The notes under the pieces are model-generated. The model was not told where the DNA came from. It ran no database searches and worked only from the letters and a program-made list of their open reading frames with translations. This document shows, piece by piece, positions 27,118 to 35,146 of a stretch of DNA of 64,000 nucleotides; the stretch's first letter is position 1; every line of letters begins with the position of its first letter. The DNA comes from Parvibaculum lavamentivorans DS-1. GTDB taxonomy: Bacteria > Pseudomonadota > Alphaproteobacteria > Parvibaculales > Parvibaculaceae. The stretch covers positions 2,091,001 to 2,155,000 of the forward strand of contig NC_009719.1 in NCBI RefSeq assembly GCF_000017565.1, in the 5' to 3' direction. The position numbers and the translations under genes are program-made.

Positions 27118-27939
27118 ATGCGCATCCAGATCCATCAGGAAACCACCTACCGCTACGAGGCGGCGGCCAATTATTCGATGCAGATGCTTCGCCTGCGTCC
27201 GCTCGACAATGGCTGCCAGAAGGTCCTTTCCTGGCGGTTCACGCCACCGCCCTTCGGCACCGTCACCGAAAGCAGGGACGCCTATGGCAATGTCCTGCAA
27301 ACGCTTTATATCGAGAGGCTGCATAGCGAGATCACGCTGACCGTCCATGGCGAGGTCGAGACGCAGGACACGGGCGGCGTGGTGCTCGGCACCTATGAGC
27401 CTTTTCCCCCCGTCTTCTTCCTGCGCCAGACGGAACTCAGCGCGCCCGACGATGCGATCACGGCGCTCAGCGAAACGGTCCGCGAGGCGTCGGACGGGAC
27501 GCCGCTCGATATTGCCCACCGGTTGATGGGCGCGGTGCGGGATGCGGTCGATTACCGGATCGGCGAAACCCATGCCGCCACGACGGCGGCGGAGGCCCTG
27601 GCCAGCGGCTTCGGCGTTTGCCAGGACCACACCCATGTCTTCATCTCGGCGGCGCGGCTTGCGGGCATCCCGGCGCGTTATGTGAGCGGCTATCTCTGGG
27701 ATGTCGGCGACACCGAATATGAGGCTAGCCACGCATGGGCGGAGGCCTATATTGACGGCCTTGGCTGGGTCGGATTCGACGTCGCCAACCGCACCTGCCC
27801 GACGGCTGCCCACGTGCGTGTCGCCTCCGGTCTCGATTATCTGGAGACGGCGCCCATCCGGGGCCTCCGGCGCGGCGGCGGCGAGGAGACGATGGAGGTC
27901 CGCCTCAAGGTGGATGACGCTGCCGCCCAGCAGCAGTGA
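27118..27939 (+). CDS. transglutaminase-like cysteine protease or transferase
   Basis: A 273-residue protein with the N-terminal transglutaminase-associated beta domain (HQETTYRYEAAANYSMQ) and a transglutaminase core. The catalytic triad is C168 in GFGVCQDHTHV, H205 in EASHAWAEAYI and D221 in GWVGFDVAN. Bacterial members usually act as cysteine peptidases or amide-bond hydrolases. Position in the Anbu operon suggests it removes or attaches the predicted peptide tag. It starts 12 bases after the alpha-E gene. Confidence 0.9.
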   Translation: MRIQIHQETTYRYEAAANYSMQMLRLRPLDNGCQKVLSWRFTPPPFGTVTESRDAYGNVLQTLYIERLHSEITLTVHGEVETQDTGGVVLGTYEPFPPVFFLRQTELSAPDDAITALSETVREASDGTPLDIAHRLMGAVRDAVDYRIGETHAATTAAEALASGFGVCQDHTHVFISAARLAGIPARYVSGYLWDVGDTEYEASHAWAEAYIDGLGWVGFDVANRTCPTAAHVRVASGLDYLETAPIRGLRRGGGEETMEVRLKVDDAAAQQQ

Positions 27940-27999
27940 TGCTAACGACAAACAGGTAAGGTCCGGCAGGCGCCGGGCGAAACCGGGAGACGCGACCCG

Positions 28000-28743
28000 A
28001 TGACTTATTGTGTGGCCCTTCGGCTCAAGGACGGGCTGGTGATGCTGGCGGACACGCGCACCAATGCCGGCGTCGACAACATCTCCACCTTCCGCAAGCT
28101 CTCCACGATCGAACATCCCGGCGAGCGCGTCATCGGCATCATGACGGCGGGCAATCTCGCGGTCAGCCAGGCCGCCGTCAACATGGCGGTGGAGCAGGGC
28201 GTGCGGGTGCGCGACGGCGACGAACTGGAAACGCTGCACACCGTGCCCACCATGGTCCGCGCCGCCCAGCTCATGGGCCAGGCCGTGCGCGAGGTCTATC
28301 GCATCGACGGTCCCTCTCTCGAGGCGCAGGCGGGCGATTTCAATGTCTCGATCCTGATGGGCGGCCAGGTCGGCAATGGCGAGATGCGCCTCTTCCAGGT
28401 CTATTCGGCGGGCAACTATATCGAGGCGACGGAAGACACGCCCTATCTTCAGATCGGCGAGCACAAATATGGCAAGCCCATCATCGACCGCGCGCTCAGC
28501 TACGACACTGCGCTGGGAGATGGGCTCAAGCTCGCGCTGATCTCCATGGATTCGACCATGCGCTCCAACCTCTCGGTCGGCATGCCGATCGATCTCATGG
28601 TCTATCGCCGCAACGCCCTCAAGGTCGCGATGCAGCGGCGCATCAAGGATGACGATGCCTATTTCACCGGCCTCCGCCATTCCTGGTCCGATGCGCTGAC
28701 GCAAGCCTATCGGGCAATCCCGGGCCCCGGCTGGGAATTCTGA
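28000..28743 (+). CDS. Anbu-type proteasome-like peptidase
   Basis: A 247-residue member of the Anbu family, related to HslV and proteasome beta subunits. The first residues are MTYCVALRL; removal of the methionine would expose the threonine as the N-terminal nucleophile. The expected partners are present: D17/R19 in LADTRTNAG and a lysine in FRKLSTIE, counting Thr as residue 1. Later motifs include SILMGGQVG and RALSYDT. Anbu proteins form self-compartmentalised rings, but peptidase activity has been hard to show. GGGAGA precedes ATG 28000. It ends the four-gene cluster. Confidence 0.92.
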   Translation: MTYCVALRLKDGLVMLADTRTNAGVDNISTFRKLSTIEHPGERVIGIMTAGNLAVSQAAVNMAVEQGVRVRDGDELETLHTVPTMVRAAQLMGQAVREVYRIDGPSLEAQAGDFNVSILMGGQVGNGEMRLFQVYSAGNYIEATEDTPYLQIGEHKYGKPIIDRALSYDTALGDGLKLALISMDSTMRSNLSVGMPIDLMVYRRNALKVAMQRRIKDDDAYFTGLRHSWSDALTQAYRAIPGPGWEF

Positions 28744-28813
28744 CCTTCCACTAATCCCCGCCTCGCATGGGCTGCTCCAGACTGTCCCCGATCCATTGGA
28801 CAGGAGCATTCCC

Positions 28814-30070
28814 ATGTCGAATATCGGCAGACTGACGTCTTTCCCGCTGGGCGGCGACATCGCCTGGCAGCTCTCCGCGCCGCCGCAATGGCGGCGTTTC
28901 GCGCCCTCGATGCGAGAGGCCGTGTTGTTGCCGGAGCCCGTGGCCTGGTCGGCGGATTTCGCGACAGGTGCCTATCTGCGTGCCGGCCATGCCGCATCGC
29001 CCGGCGACATGTTCGTCTGTGTACGTTCCTCGCCGGCGCTCATGCAAGGCGAAGACGGTCTCCATGTTTTCGCTGCCGATGAAGCGCCCGTTCTGCCCGG
29101 CATCGGCCTCGATGTCTGGGGCCAGTTCCAGAACCGCTGCACCAACCACAACGCCAATCCCGCAGGGCTCGTCAATATCTCGAAGGGCGGCGCGGCGGCG
29201 GTGCTTTCGGTGGTCGACGATGCGGCGGCTCTCGCCGAGGCTGGCCTTTCCGGCGTCTGTTCCTCCGGCAAGGTCTACAAGCTCGACAACAGCGCCGGCA
29301 GCGGCGTTGCGTGGGCATGGGCGGCCGGGCAGTTCGCCTCCGCCACGCCTCACACGCCCTCCCTCTACTACAGGGGTAGCGCCTGCCAGCTCGGCTTTGC
29401 GCAGTCGGGCGGCGCGTCCGTCTCCGGCGCGCGGACGGATCTTCCGGCCTCCGCCGCCTATGTGGCCGCGGAGGGCCCGGCCTACGCGCCCTCCAGTTCG
29501 TCGCGCTGGTGGGCGCTTTATGCAGGGCCGGGCGCCACGGTCCATTTCGTCCTGAACCAGCTCGTCGAAAGCAGCTTCGCCGTCCCGCCCATCGTCACCG
29601 GCGGCGCCGCCGCCACGCGCTTCGCGAGCGATATCGTCATCCCGGCATTCGACGTCCTCGCGCCTGCCTTCGCGCTCGGAGAAGGCTTTCGCGGCCGGGA
29701 CATCATCGATCTCGTCCGGCTTTCCGATCCGTCGCCGCGCACGATCTGGAGCCGAGGCACAGATGACGGCAATTGCATCACGCTTGCCATCGGTACGGGA
29801 AACAAGTTGCGCCTCTCGGTGAGGAATGGCGGCGCCGACGATCTGGTTCTCGAGACGGCCGAAGCTTTCGCCGCGCCCGGCCGTAAGGTCATCGATTATG
29901 TCTGCGCCAACGGCGCGTGGAGCCTTGAGGCGACAGGCGTCGCGGGTGGTGCCCATGGCGGCTCCTGTGTCCTTCCGGCGCTTGCCGCAGCGCGTATCGG
30001 CTCTGCCTTCGGCGGCGGCGCCTGCCTGAACGGCGCCGTCGAGTTCTCGAGCATCGAAAGGATTTCCTGA
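28814..30070 (+). CDS. hypothetical protein, possibly phage-tail-like or lectin-like
   Basis: A 418-residue protein I do not recognise. It has no signal peptide or membrane helix. Composition is rich in Gly, Ala and Ser, with beta-rich stretches (TIWSRGTDDGNCITLAIG, KLRLSVRNGG) that resemble laminin-G or concanavalin-like sandwich folds as found in phage tail fibres. AGGAG lies seven bases before ATG 28814. Its stop overlaps the next start (TGATG), so the pair is coupled. No other phage structural gene is near. It may be a relic of a tail module or an unrelated surface-binding protein. Confidence 0.6.
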   Translation: MSNIGRLTSFPLGGDIAWQLSAPPQWRRFAPSMREAVLLPEPVAWSADFATGAYLRAGHAASPGDMFVCVRSSPALMQGEDGLHVFAADEAPVLPGIGLDVWGQFQNRCTNHNANPAGLVNISKGGAAAVLSVVDDAAALAEAGLSGVCSSGKVYKLDNSAGSGVAWAWAAGQFASATPHTPSLYYRGSACQLGFAQSGGASVSGARTDLPASAAYVAAEGPAYAPSSSSRWWALYAGPGATVHFVLNQLVESSFAVPPIVTGGAAATRFASDIVIPAFDVLAPAFALGEGFRGRDIIDLVRLSDPSPRTIWSRGTDDGNCITLAIGTGNKLRLSVRNGGADDLVLETAEAFAAPGRKVIDYVCANGAWSLEATGVAGGAHGGSCVLPALAAARIGSAFGGGACLNGAVEFSSIERIS

Positions 30071-30357
30071 TGCATATCTACACGCTGAAAGCAGAAAGCC
30101 CCGCCGCGCTCGCGGCTCTTCTCGAAGTGGCGCAAACGGGCAAACCCCGCCCCTTCGTCACGCGAGACAGCGCGGGCGGCCCCCTCTTCGACGGCGCCCG
30201 CATCGTCTACCCCTGGGCGGAAACGGTGCCGGGCACGCCGGAACCCGACCCCGAAACCGGCGAGACGGCGACACCTCTCGTTCCCACCGGCGACTGGCTC
30301 TGCGAAGTGCATCTCCGCACGCCGGACCCGGAAATAGCGGCAATCGCGGTTCCCTAG
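30070..30357 (+). CDS. small hypothetical protein coupled to the preceding gene
   Basis: A 95-residue acidic, proline-rich protein of unknown function (MHIYTLKAESPAALAALLE, and DWLCEVHLRTPDPEIAAI near the end). It overlaps the stop of the 28814 gene by one base, which implies coupled translation and a shared role. Small partner proteins directly after a large tail-fibre-like gene are common in phages as chaperones, but no sequence motif proves this. Confidence 0.6.
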   Translation: MHIYTLKAESPAALAALLEVAQTGKPRPFVTRDSAGGPLFDGARIVYPWAETVPGTPEPDPETGETATPLVPTGDWLCEVHLRTPDPEIAAIAVP

Positions 30358-30376
30358 GCGGCGGTCCAGCTTCTTC

Positions 30377-30405
30377 TTGATACTGCAAAAGAGCTCGCGT
30401 CTAAT
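30377..30405 (+). promoter_or_regulatory. sigma70-like promoter before the tandem acyltransferases
   Basis: A TTGATA element and a TCTAAT element are separated by 17 bases, close to the housekeeping consensus. It lies about 100 bases before the first acyltransferase start and after the end of the unknown pair, so it probably drives both acyltransferase genes. Confidence 0.55.
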
Positions 30406-30503
30406 CGTTACGCTTCCTTCAGCGGCAGCCGGCTCCTCGCGGGGCCGGTCCGGTACATGGAGCGGCAGGTCATGAGTTCGAAGGAAGACGCTTGAACCTC
30501 GAC

Positions 30504-32390
30504 ATGAAGTATCGCCCAGAGATCGACGGGTTGCGGGCTCTCGCCATCCTTCCCGTCGTTCTGTTTCATGCAGGTTTTTCTCAGCTGTCGGGCGGCTATA
30601 CCGGTGTCGACGTCTTCTTCGTCATATCGGGATATCTGATCACGCGCATCATCGTCGGCGAGGCGGAAGCGGGAACATTTTCCATTCTGCATTTCTATCG
30701 CCGAAGGATATTGAGGATCGTTCCCGTCCTGGCCGTGGTCCTGATCGTCACCGCGATCATCGGCTACTACCTGTTTCTTCCCAACGAGTTCGATGAACTC
30801 TCGAAAAGTCTCATCGCCGTCTCGCTGTTTTCGTCGAACATTTTCTTCTGGCAGTCTTCGGGATACTTCGATGCGCCCAGCGCCTTGCGGCCTTTGCTGC
30901 ATACATGGTCGCTGGCGGTCGAAGAACAGTTCTATCTTTTCTTTCCCTTTTTCATCATCGCCATCCATCGTTTCGGCGGCCGGCGATATGGCGCGTGGAT
31001 TTTCGCCGCCGTCGTCCTTTCCTTCGCCGCCAGCGCCGTCGGCGTGGTGACGTCACCCTCGGCTACTTTCTATCTTCTGCCGACACGGGCATGGGAGTTG
31101 GGTGTCGGCGCATTGATCGCCGTCGGATGGGTGCCGCGCGTGTCGTCGCAGCGGCTCCGTCACTTCCTTGCCGCCGCGGGAATCATCGTCATCGGCCTCG
31201 GGCTCTTCCTGCTCGATGAAGAGAGTTATTTCCCCGGCTGGAATGCTCTCTATCCCGTGCTCGGCACCGCTCTTGTCATAGCTTACGGGCAGGGCACATT
31301 TATCGGCGGCGTACTGAGCACCCCGCCGGTCAAATATGTCGGTCTGGTTTCCTATGCCTGGTATCTCTGGCATTGGCCGGTGATCGTCTATTACACATTT
31401 GTGTTCGGGCCATTGGCCGATTGGTGGTCGACTGCCTTTGTCATTGTCGTGTCGTTCCTTCTCGCCGCCGTGTCGCGGCCGCTGGTGGAGCAGCCGTTCC
31501 GCTACGGGCTCGGCTCTCTCCCGACAGGGCGGGTCGTCATGTCCGGCGCCGCCGCCTTGGCGGTGCTGGCTTTCGCGGGCTGGTCGATGGCGGCCATGGG
31601 GCAGGTCGGGCGGACATTTCCGCCCGATGTGCTCAAGGTGGCGCAATATTCCGCCTACAGGGATTTGCCCGCCTATGAGTATCAGTTCCGGCCCGGCGTC
31701 TGCATGTTGGGGCTGGTGCATGAGGGCAGGCCGATCGACAAGAAAGAATGCCTTACGCCCGATCCGGCGAAGCCGGATTTTCTTGTTCTGGGCGACAGCC
31801 ATGCAGGCCATATCTGGCGCGCACTCTCGCTCGAAATCGACGAATGGCATTTCCTCCAGGCGACGGCATCCGGCTGCATGCCGTTCGTGGGCGCAACAGG
31901 CGCGCTGCGCTGCACGAGCACGATGCGGTATATTTTCGAGGATTTTCTGCAAGAGCAGGATATAGACGGCGTCATCATCGCCGCGCGCTGGGAAGAAGAT
32001 GAGCTCGATCAGCTTGACGAGACGCTCGCCTTCCTCAAGCAGCATGTCGAACAGGTAATCGTTCTCGGGCCGGTCCCGGAATATGAGAGTTCGGTTCCCC
32101 TGCTGCTCGCGCGAAGCCTCTATCACGACAGCCCGCGGATCGTTTCCTCGGCGGTCGACTGGTCGCGTGTGGAGGTCGGCAAACAAGTCGCCGCCATAGC
32201 GGAGCGAAACGGCGTGACCTACATATCGATGATCGACATCATCTGTCCCGCCGGAAAATGCGTCTCCATGATTGGAGGCAAGGTACCGGTGGAGTTCGAC
32301 TACGGGCACCTCACTCTTGAAGGTGCCCGTTTCGCTGCGAACAGGATTGAAGCACAACTCGGCCTCGCTGAAGGCAAGCCGCGCCGGTGA
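30504..32390 (+). CDS. OafA-type membrane acyltransferase with SGNH domain (first of a tandem pair)
   Basis: The 628-residue protein has an N-terminal acyltransferase-3 domain of about ten membrane spans (YRPEIDGLRALAILPVVLFH, then the motif LHTWSLAVEEQFYLFFP). It is fused to a periplasmic SGNH domain with GDSHAGHIW and a C-terminal DYGHLTLEGA. Such proteins O-acetylate polysaccharides or lipid A at the membrane. ATG 30504 is chosen because the neighbouring paralogue begins the same way; TTG 30492 lies nearer the AAGGAAG and is possible. The downstream paralogue starts 41 bases after this stop. Confidence 0.92.
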   Translation: MKYRPEIDGLRALAILPVVLFHAGFSQLSGGYTGVDVFFVISGYLITRIIVGEAEAGTFSILHFYRRRILRIVPVLAVVLIVTAIIGYYLFLPNEFDELSKSLIAVSLFSSNIFFWQSSGYFDAPSALRPLLHTWSLAVEEQFYLFFPFFIIAIHRFGGRRYGAWIFAAVVLSFAASAVGVVTSPSATFYLLPTRAWELGVGALIAVGWVPRVSSQRLRHFLAAAGIIVIGLGLFLLDEESYFPGWNALYPVLGTALVIAYGQGTFIGGVLSTPPVKYVGLVSYAWYLWHWPVIVYYTFVFGPLADWWSTAFVIVVSFLLAAVSRPLVEQPFRYGLGSLPTGRVVMSGAAALAVLAFAGWSMAAMGQVGRTFPPDVLKVAQYSAYRDLPAYEYQFRPGVCMLGLVHEGRPIDKKECLTPDPAKPDFLVLGDSHAGHIWRALSLEIDEWHFLQATASGCMPFVGATGALRCTSTMRYIFEDFLQEQDIDGVIIAARWEEDELDQLDETLAFLKQHVEQVIVLGPVPEYESSVPLLLARSLYHDSPRIVSSAVDWSRVEVGKQVAAIAERNGVTYISMIDIICPAGKCVSMIGGKVPVEFDYGHLTLEGARFAANRIEAQLGLAEGKPRR

Positions 32391-32431
32391 GGCGCCGGAT
32401 GGCCTTCGCTTGAAAAGGGATTGCGGTCGAC

Positions 32432-34360
32432 ATGAATTACCGTCCCGATATTGATGGATTGCGGGCTCTGGCGGTGCTGCCCGTCGTTCTGTTCCACGCG
32501 GGTGTCCCACTCTTCTCGGGCGGCTATGTCGGTGTCGATGTCTTCTTCGTCATATCTGGATTTCTGATCACCGGCATCATCAAGACGGAGATCGATGCGG
32601 GCCGGTTTTCCATCATCCGCTTCTACGAGCGGCGCGCGCGGCGCATCCTGCCTGCCTTCTTCGCCGTTGTGGCCGTCACGGCCGCTATCGGCTGGTTCAT
32701 CATGCTGCCGGACGACTACGGAAATCTTGCGGCTAGCATCGTCGCGGCAACGCTTTTCCTCTCCAACATCTTCTTCTGGGCGCAGTCGGGCAGCTATTTC
32801 GACGCGCCGGCCGAAACCAAGCCCATGCTTCACACATGGTCGCTCGCGGTGGAGGAGCAATTCTACCTCTTCTTCCCGGTCGTGCTGATGCTTGCCGTCT
32901 GGGCGCTTGCGCGTCTGAAGCGGTCGCAGGGCTTGCTCATCTGGCTGATCGTTGCGGCAAGTCTGGTCTCCTTCGCGCTTTCGGCATGGGGTGCCTATTA
33001 CAAGCCGGTCGCCACTTTCTATTGGCTGCCGACGCGCGCATGGGAACTGATGCTCGGCTCGCTGCTCGCGCTCGGCGTGCTCGGTCCCGTTCGTGGCCGT
33101 CTGGCGGCGGAGGGGCTTTCCTATTTCGGTATAGGCTTGATCCTTTTTTCGTCCATCTTCTATTCGGCAACGACCGTCTTTCCGGGTGCGGCGGCGCTGC
33201 TGCCAACATTCGGCGCGGCGTTGATCATCTACGCGGTGGGCGGCCGGGAGACGAGTGCAGGGCAGTTGCTTGCCATATGGCCGCTCCGCTTCATCGGCCT
33301 CATCTCCTACTCGTTCTATCTCTGGCACTGGCCGGTGATCGTCTTTGTCAAATATTACTATGGTGCCGCTGCCGGTGCTTATCATCTTGCCGCCGCGGTC
33401 CTTCTCTCGCTCCTGCTCGCCATATTGTCATGGCGATATGTCGAAGCGCCCTTCCGTACCAACAGGCAGTTCTTCACGCGGCGGCGCCTCTTTGCGCTTT
33501 CCGGCGGTGCTATGGCGGTTACAACGGCTGCGGCTGCCTTCGTCTATCTCGGCGATGGTCTTCCGCAGCGTTTACCGCAAGAGGTGCGGAACGTGCTGGA
33601 GAATTCGCAATACCGCGATGCGCGCTTCGAAGAGTGTCACAACGCGACCGAGCGGCAGGCAAGGCTGACAGATCTCTGCATTCGCGGCGCATCGGCGGCC
33701 AAGCCGAGTTTCGTCCTTGTCGGCGACAGTCATGCCGCCGCCACCGCTGCAGGCTTGTTCGAGGCAGCGGAGGAGAAGGAGCTTGCAGGCTATCAGCTCA
33801 CCGATCCCGGCTGGCGGCCTACCTTGAGCTATCGGATGCTTGCGCATGAGAAGCAATATGCCGGAATGGACCGGCGGTTGCGGGCGGTCCTCGCCGATGA
33901 GGCAATCGATCTCGTCATTATCGTCGTCTATTGGGAAGCAGCCATTGACGAGACCTATGTTCGCGGCTCCGAGCTGGTCGAAGGCGAGGATGCCGTCCCG
34001 GACGCCCTGGTCCAGCTCGCGGCGGATTATCCGGACAAGGAGTTCATTCTGTTCCGGGACATCCCGGTCTCCGACAATTTCGGTGCCGAAGCACTGGCGA
34101 AGGCGATGATGTTCGGCGGCTCACGTGACCAGAAAATCTCCGCGCAGGCCTACCGCGAGGAGTGGCGTGAAGTGGCGGCCATTCTTTCTCCCCTCCGGCG
34201 GGCGGAGAATGTGAAATGGATCGGCATCGAGGACGTGTTGTGCGACAGGCGTTTCTGCTACGGCAGGCGCAACGGCGCGATGGTCTATCACGACCCCGAT
34301 CATCTCACGACACGCTTTGCCGAGAAAAATGCCGGTATCTTCGAGCGGGCTTTCGAGTAG
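32432..34360 (+). CDS. OafA-type membrane acyltransferase with SGNH domain (second of a tandem pair)
   Basis: This 642-residue paralogue of the preceding gene has the same layout: acyltransferase-3 membrane domain (RPDIDGLRALAVLPVVLFH, LHTWSLAVEEQFYLFFP) and SGNH domain (LVGDSHAAATAAG, HDPDHLTTRF at the end). The membrane halves are much more alike than the SGNH halves, which suggests that duplication was followed by divergence in acceptor specificity. It is cotranscribed with the first copy and ends five bases before the convergent glutathione transferase. Confidence 0.92.
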   Translation: MNYRPDIDGLRALAVLPVVLFHAGVPLFSGGYVGVDVFFVISGFLITGIIKTEIDAGRFSIIRFYERRARRILPAFFAVVAVTAAIGWFIMLPDDYGNLAASIVAATLFLSNIFFWAQSGSYFDAPAETKPMLHTWSLAVEEQFYLFFPVVLMLAVWALARLKRSQGLLIWLIVAASLVSFALSAWGAYYKPVATFYWLPTRAWELMLGSLLALGVLGPVRGRLAAEGLSYFGIGLILFSSIFYSATTVFPGAAALLPTFGAALIIYAVGGRETSAGQLLAIWPLRFIGLISYSFYLWHWPVIVFVKYYYGAAAGAYHLAAAVLLSLLLAILSWRYVEAPFRTNRQFFTRRRLFALSGGAMAVTTAAAAFVYLGDGLPQRLPQEVRNVLENSQYRDARFEECHNATERQARLTDLCIRGASAAKPSFVLVGDSHAAATAAGLFEAAEEKELAGYQLTDPGWRPTLSYRMLAHEKQYAGMDRRLRAVLADEAIDLVIIVVYWEAAIDETYVRGSELVEGEDAVPDALVQLAADYPDKEFILFRDIPVSDNFGAEALAKAMMFGGSRDQKISAQAYREEWREVAAILSPLRRAENVKWIGIEDVLCDRRFCYGRRNGAMVYHDPDHLTTRFAEKNAGIFERAFE

Positions 34361-34365
34361 CCGCG

Positions 34366-35064
34366 TCAGGCGGCCAGTGCTTCCGTCTTCGAGCTGTGGC
34401 CGAGGCCGCCGTAGAGGTCGAAGCCGCGCTTCAGCCAGTCGTGCAGCGCATCGTCCTTTTCGAGCGGCGGCAGCGTCAGCACCGATGCCGCCCAGAGGAA
34501 GCCGCCCAGCGCGATGTAGTCGGCATAGTTCGGCACCTCGCCGCCGAGCCATTTCTGTCCCGCGAGCGTCATGCGCAGCGGCCGCAGCGCGTGGCGGAGT
34601 TCCGGCAGCTTCTCTTCCCGTCCGGCCACGAATTGCTCCATCGTCGCGCCGCGCATCATCTTCTCGCGGCTCTCGCGAAAATAAGGCTGGTCCTCGGGCC
34701 GCGCGCGGTCGTGAATGTCGAGCACGAACATGCGGAACATACGCGTCATGATTTCGAGCGAAAACCACGTATCGAAAAAGCGCACGCCGGCCTTTTCCTG
34801 CGGCGAGGTGAAGAGCGGCTTGTCGCCATAGGTCGCATCGAGGTAATCGGCGATCGCCCAGCTGTCGCACACGGTCTTGCCGCCATCCTCGATGATCGGC
34901 ACGGTCTTGTATTGGCCGCCGCAAAGCTTCGGAATATCGGTGAAGCCGACAGGCTCCGTCTCGAAAGCGAGGCCCTTATGCGCCAGCGCATATTTACTGC
35001 GCCAGCAGAAGGGGCTGAGGCGGCGGCCTTCCGTCGCGGCGAGATCGTAGAGGCGAATGGTCAT
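34366..35064 (-). CDS. glutathione S-transferase, LigE/FuA-like
   Basis: A 232-residue cytosolic glutathione transferase. The thioredoxin-like N-terminal domain contains SPFCWRSKYALAHKGL and the glutathione-binding TVPIIEDGGKTVCDSW; the helical C-terminal domain follows. The SPFCWR motif and the order of the domain resemble the LigE beta-etherase and fungal FuA group, which cleave or conjugate aromatic ethers and other small compounds. AAGGAGAA precedes ATG 35064. It shares strand with the adjacent beta-oxidation gene but the spacing gives no proof of an operon. Confidence 0.85.
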   Translation of the reverse strand: MTIRLYDLAATEGRRLSPFCWRSKYALAHKGLAFETEPVGFTDIPKLCGGQYKTVPIIEDGGKTVCDSWAIADYLDATYGDKPLFTSPQEKAGVRFFDTWFSLEIMTRMFRMFVLDIHDRARPEDQPYFRESREKMMRGATMEQFVAGREEKLPELRHALRPLRMTLAGQKWLGGEVPNYADYIALGGFLWAASVLTLPPLEKDDALHDWLKRGFDLYGGLGHSSKTEALAA

Positions 35065-35146
35065 GCGGTTCTCCTTAACTGGCGGCGGCGCTGAAGGTCC
35101 CAAAAGCAATTCGGGGCGGCCCTTGCGGTGCCGCCCCGTCATTCGA

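Noticed and set aside
26107-28860. Long open frame on the minus strand across the Anbu cluster
   Set aside because: It crosses four well-supported genes, is rich in Arg, His and Asp repeats typical of antisense frames, and shows no domain.
28814-30357. Calling a prophage at the unknown pair after Anbu
   Set aside because: No integrase, capsid, portal, terminase, lysis gene or attachment site is visible nearby; two proteins of uncertain fold are not enough.
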